DNA of 64,000 nt from assembly GCF_001854605.1 (NCBI RefSeq), contig NZ_MKJU01000022.1:248001-312000 (forward strand), in the 5' to 3' direction. The stretch is from Pseudoalteromonas amylolytica (GTDB taxonomy: Bacteria > Pseudomonadota > Gammaproteobacteria > Enterobacterales > Alteromonadaceae). Below, one piece after another: positions 19,744-28,951 of the stretch. Position 1 is the first letter of the stretch. Each line of letters begins with the position of its first letter. The notes beneath the pieces were generated by a model, which did not search any database, had not been told where the DNA came from, and worked only from the letters and a program-made list of their open reading frames with translations. Position numbers and translations under genes: made by a program.

Positions 19744-20139
19744 TCAAGAAGTTGGCTTTTTCTCGATATTTTGCAATTCTATTTCTATGGCATCACACGA
19801 AATATGTATCTCGTACAAAGAGATAATCAGTGACACGATGAGGCAGCATAAACTGGTGCCAAACAGGATGATGCCGGTCATCGCGACATCGATGAACAGT
19901 GCAAACATTGATAGAGTACACAGTAAAAATGCGACCACGCCCCATACTTGCATGAAGCGAATTAACTTAATGCGTCTTCTCAAGTTATCAATCTGTGCTC
20001 GAACTAATGGGCGGATACTGTCACCTTCACGGGCATTTAGCTCCCTGATGAGTTGTGCCAAAACTAAAAATCGATTTGTGTAAGCCAATAAAAGTAGTGA
20101 TATCGCAGGAAATAAAAGTCCAGGAGTGGTTAGCGTCAT
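19744..20139 (-). CDS. DUF2721 small membrane protein
   Basis: A 131-residue protein with an N-terminal hydrophobic helix (TPGLLFPAISLLLLAY), a basic amphipathic segment (RAQIDNLRRRIKLIRFMQ) and two more membrane helices near the C-terminus, matching DUF2721. Function is not established for the family. AGAGG sits about 5 bases before ATG 20139, which decides the start over the longer open frame to 20238. That longer frame would also run into the divergent DUF2007 gene. Confidence 0.82.
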   Translation of the reverse strand: MTLTTPGLLFPAISLLLLAYTNRFLVLAQLIRELNAREGDSIRPLVRAQIDNLRRRIKLIRFMQVWGVVAFLLCTLSMFALFIDVAMTGIILFGTSLCCLIVSLIISLYEIHISCDAIEIELQNIEKKPTS

Positions 20140-20175
20140 TTGAGCCTCTTCAATAATCAAGATTGAGTAATAATT

Positions 20176-20508
20176 ATGACAGATAATAGCTTTAAATGGC
20201 GATGCGTATTTACAACAGATAGCCTGCTTGAAGCGCATATCGTAAAAGGTTTGTTAAGCCAAGCTAGAATTGACTCTCGTGTGGATGGTGAACCTTTACT
20301 AGGAGGGATTGGTGAAATACCCGCTGATCAGGCAAAATTGAGTTTAATGGTTTATGAGATAAAAGTACGCGCAGCACAAAAAATATTGGTAGACTACGCG
20401 CAAAAGCAACTTACCTCAGACTGGCGTTGCAACCATTGTACAGAATTGAACGGACCAGCATTTCAATATTGCTGGCAATGTGGAAAACAAAATGACCAAA
20501 GCGAATAA
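20176..20508 (+). CDS. DUF2007 domain protein with C-terminal zinc ribbon
   Basis: A 110-residue cytoplasmic protein. The DUF2007 core (about 8-75) shows the pattern LLEAHIVKGLLSQARIDSRVDGEPL, thought to be a signal-transducing or ligand-binding fold. The C-terminus holds two CxxC pairs (CNHC and CWQC), indicating a zinc ribbon. Its start lies only 36 bp from that of the divergent DUF2721 gene. The last 17 bp overlap the DUF416 gene, so the two are co-translated. Molecular role unknown. Confidence 0.82.
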   Translation: MTDNSFKWRCVFTTDSLLEAHIVKGLLSQARIDSRVDGEPLLGGIGEIPADQAKLSLMVYEIKVRAAQKILVDYAQKQLTSDWRCNHCTELNGPAFQYCWQCGKQNDQSE

Positions 20509-21082
20509 TTTCCAGCGCATCAGAGAACTTAACTATTTACAACAGGCTGTGTTAGCAGCGGCTATTATCGAAAGAATGTTGCCTAATTATGGACTATTTA
20601 GTGAAGCAACGGGATTTGGTGATGAATCAGCCCTGAGAAATGCACTGAATGTCTGTTGGGAGAAACTATTGTTACCGAAAAGTAAGATTAGTCTCGAAAA
20701 GCAGATAGAAAAAGTTGAACCTAATGTACCTGAACTTGCAGAGTTTGATATGTTTGGTACTTATCCCGCAATTGATGCGGCAACAGCATTGTTGGGGTTA
20801 ATGCATGGTCTGATGGCTAAGGATGAGCAGGAGTTTATCAGTATCGCTAAGATATCTCAGGCGACGGTTGCTCGTTATGTTGAGTTTATATTGCTTAACG
20901 AAGACATTGAACCGGACAATAAATTAGTTCGAGATCATCCTGTGATGCAGTACGAGATAGAAGTTTTATCTGAGCTTATTGATTTTGTTGAGAATATGGG
21001 ACGTATCGGCTCAGATAACGTCAAAGAGCTTAAACAACTCGCTATTGCTGATGGCCAAACGAACATAGGTTTGGCCATTTAA
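20492..21082 (+). CDS. DUF416 (YjaG-like) protein
   Basis: A 196-residue cytoplasmic protein of the DUF416/YjaG family. It is mostly helical, with LQQAVLAAAIIERMLPNYGLF near the N-terminus and YPAIDAATALLGLMHGL in the centre, both family hallmarks. Biochemical function is unknown. ATG 20492 is preferred to the upstream GTG 20480 because GGAAAA precedes it. It overlaps the DUF2007 gene by 17 bp. In E. coli the homologue yjaG lies beside hupA, so this neighbourhood differs. Confidence 0.82.
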   Translation: MTKANNFQRIRELNYLQQAVLAAAIIERMLPNYGLFSEATGFGDESALRNALNVCWEKLLLPKSKISLEKQIEKVEPNVPELAEFDMFGTYPAIDAATALLGLMHGLMAKDEQEFISIAKISQATVARYVEFILLNEDIEPDNKLVRDHPVMQYEIEVLSELIDFVENMGRIGSDNVKELKQLAIADGQTNIGLAI

Positions 21083-21104
21083 GCGCAAATTCGAGGGGAT
21101 TCGC

Positions 21105-21134
21105 TTGCCCTACGAAAGTAGCAGCAGGTAAAAT
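21105..21134 (+). promoter_or_regulatory. Candidate sigma-70 promoter for tsaD
   Basis: TTGCCC (21105-21110), an 18-base spacer and TAAAAT (21129-21134) lie 35 bp before the tsaD start. This is a reasonable -35/-10 pair, identified by eye only. Confidence 0.4.
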
Positions 21135-21168
21135 ACTCGCCTTTTAATCAAGTCTTGGGAGAATCTGT

Positions 21169-22182
21169 GTGCGAATTTTAGGCATAGAATCATCGTGTGA
21201 TGAAACCGGTATTGCGATTTATGATGATGAGCAAGGCCTACTTGCGCACCAACTGTACAGTCAGGTAAAAGTCCATGCAGATTACGGTGGCGTGGTGCCT
21301 GAATTGGCATCTCGCGATCATGTGCGTAAAACCATTCCCTTGATTGAAGCCGCTTTTGCGCAAGCTGGATGTGGTCCAGAGTCTCTTGACGGTGTAGCGT
21401 ATACAGCGGGACCAGGCTTAGTTGGTGCATTATTGGTGGGCACGTCAATTGGTCGCTCTTTGGCTTTTGGCTGGAATATTCCAGCTGTCGCTGTTCACCA
21501 TATGGAAGGTCACTTGTTGGCACCTATGCTTGAAGACGACCGCCCAGAATTTCCCTTTATTGCGCTGTTGGTATCTGGTGGCCACACTATGATGGTGAAG
21601 GTTGAAGGTATTGGTGAATACGAAGTGCTAGGTGAGTCAGTGGATGATGCCGCAGGTGAAGCGTTTGATAAAACGGCAAAACTACTCGGCTTAGATTATC
21701 CAGGTGGACCATTACTGGCTAAAATGGCTCAGCAAGGTGTTGCAAAACGCTTTGTGTTTCCAAGACCGATGACCGACAGACCGGGTCTTGATTTTAGTTT
21801 CAGTGGCTTGAAAACAGCAGCGGCAAACACCATTCGTTCAGCGGGGGATGATGAGCAAACTAAAGCGGATATCGCCCATGCTTTTCAAACAGCAGTCATC
21901 GATACACTGGCCATAAAGTGTAAAAGAGCCTTAAAAGAGACAAACATTAAACGTCTTGTTATCGCCGGCGGCGTGAGTGCTAATATTGAGCTAAGAAACA
22001 AACTTGAGCGTGTAATGCAAGGAATGCAGGGGAAGGTGTATTACCCACGTACCGAGTTTTGTACTGACAATGGTGCGATGATTGCGTTTGCTGGGATGCA
22101 GCGTTTAAAGGCCAAGCAATATGCACCGCTTGATATGAAAACGCAACCGCGTTGGCCATTGGATAGTTTAAAACCGCTTTAG
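21169..22182 (+). CDS. tsaD: tRNA N6-adenosine threonylcarbamoyltransferase
   Basis: A 337-residue ASKHA-fold enzyme. It has the metal motif HHMEGH (His111, His115), [11 protein letters not shown], the [16 protein letters not shown] loop and [10 protein letters not shown] near the C-terminus. It transfers the threonylcarbamoyl group to A37 of tRNAs reading ANN codons, working with TsaB and TsaE encoded elsewhere. The start is GTG 21169, with TGGGAGA upstream. In E. coli rpsU is divergent from tsaD, but here a DUF416 gene precedes it on the same strand. The stop overlaps that of the convergent plsY by 4 bp. Confidence 0.97.
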   Translation: MRILGIESSCDETGIAIYDDEQGLLAHQLYSQVKVHADYGGVVPELASRDHVRKTIPLIEAAFAQAGCGPESLDGVAYTAGPGLVGALLVGTSIGRSLAFGWNIPAVAVHHMEGHLLAPMLEDDRPEFPFIALLVSGGHTMMVKVEGIGEYEVLGESVDDAAGEAFDKTAKLLGLDYPGGPLLAKMAQQGVAKRFVFPRPMTDRPGLDFSFSGLKTAAANTIRSAGDDEQTKADIAHAFQTAVIDTLAIKCKRALKETNIKRLVIAGGVSANIELRNKLERVMQGMQGKVYYPRTEFCTDNGAMIAFAGMQRLKAKQYAPLDMKTQPRWPLDSLKPL

Positions 22183-22766
22183 GTCTTTTTTTGTCCTACT
22201 TTGGGCTCCTTACCTTGCAGGAGCCTTTTGATATTCTCTCTGTGTCTGAAGATAATCACTATGGTTAGGAAACTCACAGGTAACGTGTAAATTGGTTTAA
22301 TCCACCAAGTATACAGTGGTGCCAGCGTCACGGCTGTGATGGCAGCCAAGGATGAGTAGCGAGTGATCCATAAAACTACTAGCCAAGTACCGATAAGTAA
22401 CCCGCCGAGCGATAAGCCTATTGGTAGCAGCGCACCAAATGCAGTTGCAACTGCCTTACCACCATTGAAGTGAAAAAATATTGGATAAATGTGGCCTAAA
22501 CATGCAGCCACGGCAACAGCGCCAAGCCAAATAGGTTCAATCTGTAAGAAATATGCCCCCCACACTGGGATTGTGCCTTTGAGTATGTCGAATACTAATA
22601 CCAGCACAGCAGGCAACTTACCACCCAACCGCAGTACATTGGTTGCGCCAGGATTATGTGACCCTGCAAAGCGAGGATCAGGCAAGCCGAACATACGGCA
22701 AACCAACACGGCTGACGAAATAGAACCAATTAAATAGGCACACAGACAGATTAAACTAACTAACAC
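22179..22766 (-). CDS. plsY: Acyl-phosphate:glycerol-3-phosphate acyltransferase
   Basis: A 195-residue inner-membrane enzyme with five hydrophobic helices. Motifs are [27 protein letters not shown] and [23 protein letters not shown], the three conserved cytoplasmic PlsY loops. It acylates glycerol-3-phosphate at position 1, starting phospholipid synthesis. The start is GTG 22766, with AAGGA 5 bases upstream. It is divergent from folB, as in E. coli, with about 115 bp between starts. Confidence 0.96.
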   Translation of the reverse strand: MLVSLICLCAYLIGSISSAVLVCRMFGLPDPRFAGSHNPGATNVLRLGGKLPAVLVLVFDILKGTIPVWGAYFLQIEPIWLGAVAVAACLGHIYPIFFHFNGGKAVATAFGALLPIGLSLGGLLIGTWLVVLWITRYSSLAAITAVTLAPLYTWWIKPIYTLPVSFLTIVIIFRHRENIKRLLQGKEPKVGQKKT

Positions 22767-22880
22767 GTTTTTCCTTATTTTGTCTTGTGACGTTTTCGGC
22801 TATGATCGGCGTTTCTATGCCGACTGTGGATAACTTAATAAGTAGTCACAGAACCCAGTTATGCAATCAGTGGAGTATCA

Positions 22881-23234
22881 ATGGATAAGGTCTATATCTC
22901 ACAACTACACGTCGAAACTATAATAGGAGTTTACGACTTTGAGAAGGAAAGTAAACAAAGCTTGTACTTTGATATTGAGATGTTGACCGACATTTCGGCT
23001 GCAGCCCAAAGTGATGACATAAATTTTGCGCTTGATTATGCCAAAGTCAGTGAGCGGGTGATTGAGCACGCGACAGCTAAACCTGTAGAGCTACTAGAAA
23101 CTTTGTTAGAGCAACTGGCCGCCATAATCTTGGCCGAGTTTAATACTCAACAAGTAACAATAAAAGTGAGTAAACCTGCGGCGGTGCCTGCGGCAAAAAC
23201 AGTTGGTGTTGAAATCACCAGAGTGAAAAGTTAG
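22881..23234 (+). CDS. folB: Dihydroneopterin aldolase
   Basis: A 117-residue tunnelling-fold enzyme with the N-terminal ETIIGVYDFEKE motif, containing the catalytic Glu region, and LDYAKVSERVIEH in the centre. It forms 6-hydroxymethyl-7,8-dihydropterin in folate synthesis. Its product goes to FolK, encoded 3 bp downstream, so two consecutive pathway steps are co-expressed. Confidence 0.94.
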   Translation: MDKVYISQLHVETIIGVYDFEKESKQSLYFDIEMLTDISAAAQSDDINFALDYAKVSERVIEHATAKPVELLETLLEQLAAIILAEFNTQQVTIKVSKPAAVPAAKTVGVEITRVKS

Positions 23235-23236
23235 TT

Positions 23237-23725
23237 ATGGCACAGATTTATATAAGCCTCGGTTCAAACGTAAATCGTGAACATAATTTAAAGGCGGGCC
23301 TTATAGCACTGATAGAGCACTTTCCTCGCTATACACATTCTAGCGTTTACGAAAGTGAAGCGGTTGGTTTTAACGGCAGTAACTTTTATAACTCGGTGCT
23401 TGGTGCCTCAACAGACCTTTCTTTAGAGCAAGTATGCGTGTTGCTCAAACAAATTGAGCTGGATAATGGTCGTACGCGTCAGGATAAAAAGTTTAGCCCA
23501 CGAACTTTAGACCTAGATTTACTATTTTATGATGATGTGATTTGTGAGCAGCCAGCCCAATTGCCTAGAGATGAAATAACCAAAAATGCCTTTGTGTTGT
23601 TGCCGCTCTTTGAAATTGCGCCGGAACATATTCATCCCGTGTGTCAAAGAAGTATTGCCGATATTTGGCAAGCTTATAACAACCCTAATCAAAAATTGTG
23701 GAAAGTGGAGTTTTCGTTGCCGTGA
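23237..23725 (+). CDS. folK: 6-hydroxymethyl-7,8-dihydropterin pyrophosphokinase
   Basis: A 162-residue HPPK. It has the N-terminal [12 protein letters not shown], the central motif [13 protein letters not shown] with the magnesium aspartates, and the C-terminal [13 protein letters not shown]. It activates the pterin for DHPS. The usual HPR motif before that segment reads [11 protein letters not shown] here, a mild variation. It follows folB after 2 bases and overlaps uppP by 4 bp. Confidence 0.94.
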   Translation: MAQIYISLGSNVNREHNLKAGLIALIEHFPRYTHSSVYESEAVGFNGSNFYNSVLGASTDLSLEQVCVLLKQIELDNGRTRQDKKFSPRTLDLDLLFYDDVICEQPAQLPRDEITKNAFVLLPLFEIAPEHIHPVCQRSIADIWQAYNNPNQKLWKVEFSLP

Positions 23726-24525
23726 GTATTATTGAAATTATCGTTTTGGCGTTAGTTCAAGGATTAACCGAGTTTTTACCTATATCGAGTTCTGCGCATC
23801 TTATTTTGCCATCGCAGATCTTAGGCTGGGCTGACCAAGGAACCGCTTTTGATGTGGCGGTACACGTGGGAACGTTACTGGCAGTCGTGATTTATTTTCG
23901 TAAAGAAGTTACAGACATTCTGGGGGCATGGTTTAGCTCCTTTGGTACGCAGGGGAAAAGTGATGATAGCCAACTAGGGTGGTGGATTTTGCTTGCGACC
24001 ATTCCATCGTTAGTTATTGGCTACTTAGTGAAAGACTTTGTTGAGATATACTCACGCAATGCCTGGATCATTGCCACTACTACGGTGGTGTTTGGTTTAC
24101 TGCTATGGTATGCGGATAAAAGCGCAAAGCAAATTAAGACCATCTATCAACTTAATTGGCTCAGCGCGTTACTGATTGGACTATCTCAGGTGGTTGCGAT
24201 GATATTTCCTGGCACTTCACGTTCTGGGATCACCATGACTGTCGGCTTGTTGCTTGGACTAAATAAACAAAGCGCAGCACGCTTTTCATTTTTAATGTCT
24301 ATCCCTGTGATAGCAGCTGCGGGGTCATATTACGTATATAAGCTTTCAAGCGGTGAAGAAATTATTAACTGGAATGCGATTGTGCTCGGGTCAGTATTGT
24401 CATTTATTACTGCCTACGCATGTATTCACTTTTTCTTAAAAGTCATTGAACGCATGGGAATGATGCCATTTGTGATCTACCGATTATTGCTCGGTGGCGC
24501 ATTGTTTGCTTTCTTGCTCTGGTAA
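23722..24525 (+). CDS. uppP: Undecaprenyl-diphosphatase
   Basis: A 267-residue multi-spanning membrane protein of the BacA/UppP family. It carries both signature motifs: [16 protein letters not shown] near the N-terminus and [21 protein letters not shown] near residue 165. It dephosphorylates undecaprenyl diphosphate to recycle the lipid carrier for peptidoglycan and O-antigen. GTG 23722 overlaps the folK stop (GTGA) and gives the standard N-terminus; the open frame back to 23698 is not used. A strong terminator follows. Confidence 0.96.
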   Translation: MSIIEIIVLALVQGLTEFLPISSSAHLILPSQILGWADQGTAFDVAVHVGTLLAVVIYFRKEVTDILGAWFSSFGTQGKSDDSQLGWWILLATIPSLVIGYLVKDFVEIYSRNAWIIATTTVVFGLLLWYADKSAKQIKTIYQLNWLSALLIGLSQVVAMIFPGTSRSGITMTVGLLLGLNKQSAARFSFLMSIPVIAAAGSYYVYKLSSGEEIINWNAIVLGSVLSFITAYACIHFFLKVIERMGMMPFVIYRLLLGGALFAFLLW

Positions 24526-24543
24526 TACCTATCGTTTAACCGG

Positions 24544-24571
24544 GCCCGCATCAAACGATGCGGGCTTTTTT
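24544..24571. terminator. Rho-independent terminator shared by uppP and cca
   Basis: A 9-bp GC-rich stem (GCCCGCATC / GATGCGGGC) with the 4-base loop AAAC and a T-run on the plus strand. It lies between the convergent stops of uppP and cca. No A-run lies on the left side, so termination of cca transcription is less sure. Confidence 0.85.
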
Positions 24572-25676
24572 ATTTTAATGCCAATGCAATAGCCTCTTCT
24601 CTAGCTAATGCTAATTGATGTTTTATTTCTGCTCCCTTAAATCCTTGTTCGATGATACTTTGCGGCGCAACGGCCAGTGCAGCTTGAGCCGCTCGTTTTA
24701 GTGTATCGATCACTTGGTTGTTTATCTGCTTGTCTGCTTTGGCAACTTGGCATAACAGCTCAAAACGTTCGGGGCGACGCCAAATGTCTAACCGATTAAA
24801 CATAGCCAGTGCAGTTTGTGTTGTAACTTGATTGTGTGACAACAGTGATTGATGTTGACAGTAATCTCGTGCACTTTGCGCGTATTTATTAGGGATCTTT
24901 AGTTGTTGTTCAATTCCCTGCAACGCATCTAGTGAACTTGGCGCAAGCCACAGGCTAAATTGAATAAGCTTGTAGTTTAGCAAAGTGTCGTCAAGAGATT
25001 GGATGGCGCTTGCTAATTGCCTAGCATGTTTTTGGTTCCAGTAAGTGAGCATTGGCATGATTAAGGTCAGCGCACCTAGTTCGTGTAAGATATTACTAAA
25101 CACATCAATTTGGCCATCACTTAGACTTTTTTCAATCTCCATCCAAACACGCTCTTTGGTAAGTGTTGCCAGCTCTTGGTTTGCCACCATTTTTGCCATT
25201 AGCTGTTGGGTTTCAGGTGCGATACTAAACCTAAGGTAGTGGTACCGAGCCCCAAAACGGGCGACCCGTAGCACGCGAAGGGGGTCTTCACTAAATGCCT
25301 CGCTGACATGGCGCAAGACACGGTTGGCTATATCTTGCTGCCCACCGTAAGGGTCAATTAAATTGCCTTGCTCATCTTTGGCGATTGCATTGACGGTTAA
25401 ATCTCGACGGTATAAGTCTTGCTCAAGTGTGATGGAAGGCGAAAAATCACAAATAAACCCACCATAGCCTTGACCTTGTTTACGTTCCGTTCTGGCTAGT
25501 GCATATTCTTCTTTGGTTTTTGGATGTAAAAAAACGGGGAAGTCTTTTCCGACTTGGCTATAGCCAAGCGCCAGCATTTGCTCAGGCGTGGCGCCAACCA
25601 CCACATAATCTCTTTCTGTAATAGGACGTTGTAGTAATTCATCACGTACAGCGCCGCCAACTAAATACACTTGCAT
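24570..25676 (-). CDS. cca: CCA-adding tRNA nucleotidyltransferase, form without HD domain
   Basis: A 368-residue class II nucleotidyltransferase. The head domain has LVGGAVRDELL, the RDY motif (ERDYVVV) and RRDLTVNAIA, and the neck has EDPLRVLRVARFGAR. It adds or repairs the 3' CCA end of tRNAs. E. coli Cca carries a C-terminal HD phosphohydrolase domain. The corresponding region here (about residues 220-330) has no HD pair, so phosphatase and cyclic phosphodiesterase activities are not expected. ATG 25676 gives the standard MQVYLVGGAVRD start; the longer frame to 25778 is ignored. Confidence 0.93.
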   Translation of the reverse strand: MQVYLVGGAVRDELLQRPITERDYVVVGATPEQMLALGYSQVGKDFPVFLHPKTKEEYALARTERKQGQGYGGFICDFSPSITLEQDLYRRDLTVNAIAKDEQGNLIDPYGGQQDIANRVLRHVSEAFSEDPLRVLRVARFGARYHYLRFSIAPETQQLMAKMVANQELATLTKERVWMEIEKSLSDGQIDVFSNILHELGALTLIMPMLTYWNQKHARQLASAIQSLDDTLLNYKLIQFSLWLAPSSLDALQGIEQQLKIPNKYAQSARDYCQHQSLLSHNQVTTQTALAMFNRLDIWRRPERFELLCQVAKADKQINNQVIDTLKRAAQAALAVAPQSIIEQGFKGAEIKHQLALAREEAIALALK

Positions 25677-25779
25677 CTTAGCCTCAAATAAACAAATTAC
25701 GCAAAATAAGAAACAGGGTTTTAACTTACCGTGTTTTTTTGCCATTATAGGCACCATCATAACAATAAAGAGACGCATC

Positions 25780-26694
25780 GTGTATTTACGCTATTTTGGA
25801 CTAAGCGAAAAACCGTTTTCCATTGCACCTAATCCTGAATATTTATTTCTAAGTGATAGACACAAAGAGGCACTCGCACATTTAACATACGGCTTGGGGG
25901 ATGCTGGGGGCTTTGTATTGTTAACGGGTGAAGTGGGCACAGGAAAAACCACCGTAACTCGTAGTATGCTAGCACAGTTACCAGAAACAACTCAGGTAGC
26001 ATTTATTTTAAACCCGGCGCTGTCGGAGATAGAGCTGCTCGCCAGTATTTGTGACGAGTTGAAAATCGACTATCCGGCTGAGCAAGCAAGCTTGAAAGTG
26101 TTGACTGATTTAATTAAGGCCAGACTACTTGAGAACCATGCTCTTGGTGGTCACACCATGTTGATCATTGATGAGGCACAGCACCTTGCTGCTGAGGTTT
26201 TAGAGCAACTACGTTTGTTGACTAACTTAGAAACTGACCATAAAAAGTTGCTGCAAATTGTGTTGGTAGGCCAGCCCGAGCTGCAACACCTGTTGCAGCG
26301 TAATGAGTTGCGCCAGTTGGCACAAAGGATCACCGCTCGCTATCACTTACTGCCGTTAACTCAGTCACAAGTGTATGCGTATATCCAACACCGACTACAA
26401 AAGGCTGGCAGTCAAACCATGATTTTTGATCATGATGCGATTGCGTATATGCATAAAGTGACCGCTGGGATCCCTAGACTTTTGAACTTGCTTGCTGATA
26501 GGTGTTTGTTGGGCGCTTACTCGGCGCAGCAGCAAGTGGTGGATAAAAAGATTGCGATGCAGGCGGCCAAAGAAGCGTTGCCTCTTAATTTAGTACCTGA
26601 AAAGTCCAGACCAGTCCAGCCTAAAGTTTGGTGGTTGTCATCAGCTGCGTTCGCGAGCTTTGCGCTTGGTTTTGTCCTTTCATTCATTTTTTAA
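25780..26694 (+). CDS. gspA: ExeA/GspA-like AAA ATPase, short form
   Basis: A 304-residue ATPase starting at GTG 25780. The N-terminal FGLSEKPFSIAPNPEYLFLS signature is shared by ExeA and MshM. Walker A is GEVGTGKTT (50-58) and Walker B is MLIIDEAQHL. A single membrane helix ends the protein (about 283-304). Aeromonas ExeA continues past this helix into a periplasmic peptidoglycan-binding domain, which is absent here. With GspB it is thought to help insert the type II secretin GspD through the peptidoglycan. The adjacent gspB favours GspA over the pilus protein MshM. Confidence 0.82.
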   Translation: MYLRYFGLSEKPFSIAPNPEYLFLSDRHKEALAHLTYGLGDAGGFVLLTGEVGTGKTTVTRSMLAQLPETTQVAFILNPALSEIELLASICDELKIDYPAEQASLKVLTDLIKARLLENHALGGHTMLIIDEAQHLAAEVLEQLRLLTNLETDHKKLLQIVLVGQPELQHLLQRNELRQLAQRITARYHLLPLTQSQVYAYIQHRLQKAGSQTMIFDHDAIAYMHKVTAGIPRLLNLLADRCLLGAYSAQQQVVDKKIAMQAAKEALPLNLVPEKSRPVQPKVWWLSSAAFASFALGFVLSFIF

Positions 26695-26704
26695 TTGGTG
26701 AGTT

Positions 26705-27727
26705 ATGTCGTATTTAGTTAATGCATTAAAGCAATCACAGCAAGCAGGGCATAGTGAGCAGGATCATTTAGCTTACCAGCACCAAAAACAACTTAAACTC
26801 TATCGCACCATGATACTAGGCTTATCAGCGCTCGTGCTTGTCGGTGGCTTTGCTTTTGTAGGCTACCTAAGTGGACACTACCTGCAATCCTCGCTGGCAC
26901 AACCAGCTGAGCCGGAACTCGCCAAGGTTGAGCAAAGCGCTGAGAAACCAAGTGAAGGTAAAAGTGAGGCTGCTCAAAGGGATGTTGCCAATGCTCCCGT
27001 GACGGCTGCAACCCCCCAAATAACCTCATCACAACCGGTAACGGTTAATACCGCTTTACCTGTGCAAGCACAACCTGTGACTCCAGCGATGGTAAATAAC
27101 GCGGTTATGAACCCACAGGTGCAATATCAATGGATGTCGGTGCAAATAGGAGTGGATGTCAGCGGTCAACCTGTATATAGGCAGCAATTAGTGCCCGTGA
27201 TGAACCAACAGGTAGTCAATGCGCCACCACAGCAAGCAGCGCCACAGGCTTGGCCACAGTCGCAGGCTTCAGTGCAAGCGCCGTCAACAGTACAAGGTGC
27301 GACGGAGGATCTCAGTCAATATAGAGTGTTGGGTAAACCACTGAGCCAACCACTAGAGCAAGCCGCTCAAGACCCTGAGTTGGCTGGCGTATCAAAAGAG
27401 TTGCAAGAGGCGTTCGCGCAAGCTGTAGCTGACACAGAAAATGCCCAGCCACATAACGTTACCGCCAGCAGTAAAGACTCTGCACGGGCAACACCTGTTG
27501 AATTGTTACCAGACGCATTGCAGCAGTCACTGCCAACATTGCGTTATCAGGCTCATATTTACGCAACGGACCCAGAAAAGCGCTGGATTAAGCTAAACAA
27601 TCGGGAGTTATATGAAGGAGATAACATCGGGGCTCTCAAGTTGCTAGAGATCACGCCAGAGCAGGCCTTGTTTAACTTTGATGGTTATGAATTCAGCATG
27701 AAAGCAATGCAAGATTGGCTGCCATAG
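26705..27727 (+). CDS. gspB: GspB (ExeB-like) type II secretion protein
   Basis: A 340-residue bitopic protein. It has a short cytoplasmic start (MSYLVNALKQSQQ), one membrane helix (about 38-58), a long low-complexity Pro/Gln/Ala-rich periplasmic linker (about 65-225), and a compact C-terminal GspB domain with RYQAHIYATDPEKRWIKLNNRELYEGD. The partner in Aeromonas, ExeB, forms the ExeAB complex that guides secretin assembly. It starts 10 bp after the gspA stop. No other type II secretion gene is in the window, consistent with the usual separate location of this pair. Confidence 0.88.
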   Translation: MSYLVNALKQSQQAGHSEQDHLAYQHQKQLKLYRTMILGLSALVLVGGFAFVGYLSGHYLQSSLAQPAEPELAKVEQSAEKPSEGKSEAAQRDVANAPVTAATPQITSSQPVTVNTALPVQAQPVTPAMVNNAVMNPQVQYQWMSVQIGVDVSGQPVYRQQLVPVMNQQVVNAPPQQAAPQAWPQSQASVQAPSTVQGATEDLSQYRVLGKPLSQPLEQAAQDPELAGVSKELQEAFAQAVADTENAQPHNVTASSKDSARATPVELLPDALQQSLPTLRYQAHIYATDPEKRWIKLNNRELYEGDNIGALKLLEITPEQALFNFDGYEFSMKAMQDWLP

Positions 27728-27730
27728 GTG

Positions 27731-28951
27731 TTATGGCAGCATTGAATGTTTAAAGAACTTCATTAGATTGAGGCTGAACTCCTCAGGTTTAATAGCAGCT
27801 TCAATCTCATCTTCAACCCGTTTACTGGATAGGTCTATATCTCGCACCTCAGTATAGTGCATGTTCTTGGCGTGATAAAAAACCTTCACCACAGGTTGTA
27901 GCGGTGTCTCCGGGTTACTTTGGCTAATGATTCCAACGCGTTGACTCTTTAACTTAACCAACGTGCCCACAGGAAATACGCCAATACACTGAATAAAAGC
28001 ATTGAAAAGCGATTCATCATAGTGGTGGGGAACATGCTCGCGCAAGATTTTAAATGCGGCGACGGGAGTTTTACCCGTTTTATAAACGCGATCCGCGGTG
28101 ATGGCATCATAGCTGTCGACGATTGCGACCATACGTGCATACTGAGAAAGCTCGTCGGCTGCTTTTGCAAATGGGTAGCCGCTGCCATCTAAGCGCTCGT
28201 GATGAAATCCTGCAATTTCAGTTGCGATTTTACCCAACTTGGCACCGGAAACAATCTCATAACTATAGTGGGCATGTAGTTTCATCTGTTCATATTCATC
28301 AGGGCTCAGTGCACCTGGTTTATGTAGAATCTCATCTGGCACCTGAATTTTCCCGATGTCATGTAGCAATGCCCCCGTAGTGACTTGTTCAATAATGTCT
28401 CTCTCAAATGAAAGATGCTTGGCCAAAATACTGACTAAAATCGCCACATTAATGGAGTGCTCTAACAGATACGCGTCTTTTTCTTTAATTTGTGCAATAC
28501 ATGCCAGTGCATCTTGGTTTCTAAATACCGAATCAATCAAACCACTTGCTGTATCCTGAAACGGTGATAAATCTAGCTGTTTGCCTTCTTTTAAATCAGA
28601 GAAAGTTTTTTGCTGTAGGGCCTTAGCCTGCTGGTATAGCTCATTTGCTTTATCCAGCTCACTCTCTATTGAGGTAGATTTATGCCAAGGATCACGGGCC
28701 TTTTGAGGAGCTAACACTTGTTCAGGCTCACCACTTACAGACTCTTCAGCTTGAGAGCTTGCTTCTTGGCTTGCGCTGAGTGTCTTATCGGGGTCTATTT
28801 CTACTGCCATCACACCCGACTTGAGTAGGTGTTGGATACCATCTTGTGTTTTCACCCAGCCTTGGTTCTTAACTTTTACATGACCAGTCTGCTTGGTTAC
28901 GCCAACTACGAACATCCCTGGTTTTAACTCACTGATATCTATAGTTTTCAC
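27731..28951 (-). CDS. HD-GYP phosphodiesterase with N-terminal DUF3391
   Basis: A 406-residue cytoplasmic protein. DUF3391 (about 1-130) begins IDISELKPGMFVVGV. The HD-GYP domain (about 160-330) has HSINVA, LLHDIGKIQVPDEIL, HAHYSYEI, HHERLDGSGYP and VDSYDAITADR, so all catalytic ligands are present. A C-terminal segment (PVGTLVKLKSQRVGII) resembles the beta tail of other DUF3391 HD-GYP proteins. It is predicted to degrade cyclic-di-GMP. It is convergent with gspB, with only 3 bp between stops and no terminator. It lacks a receiver domain, unlike the HD-GYP protein at 18.2-19.7 kb. Confidence 0.9.
   Translation of the reverse strand: MKTIDISELKPGMFVVGVTKQTGHVKVKNQGWVKTQDGIQHLLKSGVMAVEIDPDKTLSASQEASSQAEESVSGEPEQVLAPQKARDPWHKSTSIESELDKANELYQQAKALQQKTFSDLKEGKQLDLSPFQDTASGLIDSVFRNQDALACIAQIKEKDAYLLEHSINVAILVSILAKHLSFERDIIEQVTTGALLHDIGKIQVPDEILHKPGALSPDEYEQMKLHAHYSYEIVSGAKLGKIATEIAGFHHERLDGSGYPFAKAADELSQYARMVAIVDSYDAITADRVYKTGKTPVAAFKILREHVPHHYDESLFNAFIQCIGVFPVGTLVKLKSQRVGIISQSNPETPLQPVVKVFYHAKNMHYTEVRDIDLSSKRVEDEIEAAIKPEEFSLNLMKFFKHSMLP

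Noticed and set aside
22825..22833. A perfect DnaA box (TTATCCACA on the minus strand) between plsY and folB.
   Set aside because: It is a single site. A given 9-base sequence is expected about once in two such windows by chance, and no cluster or origin-like AT-rich repeat accompanies it.
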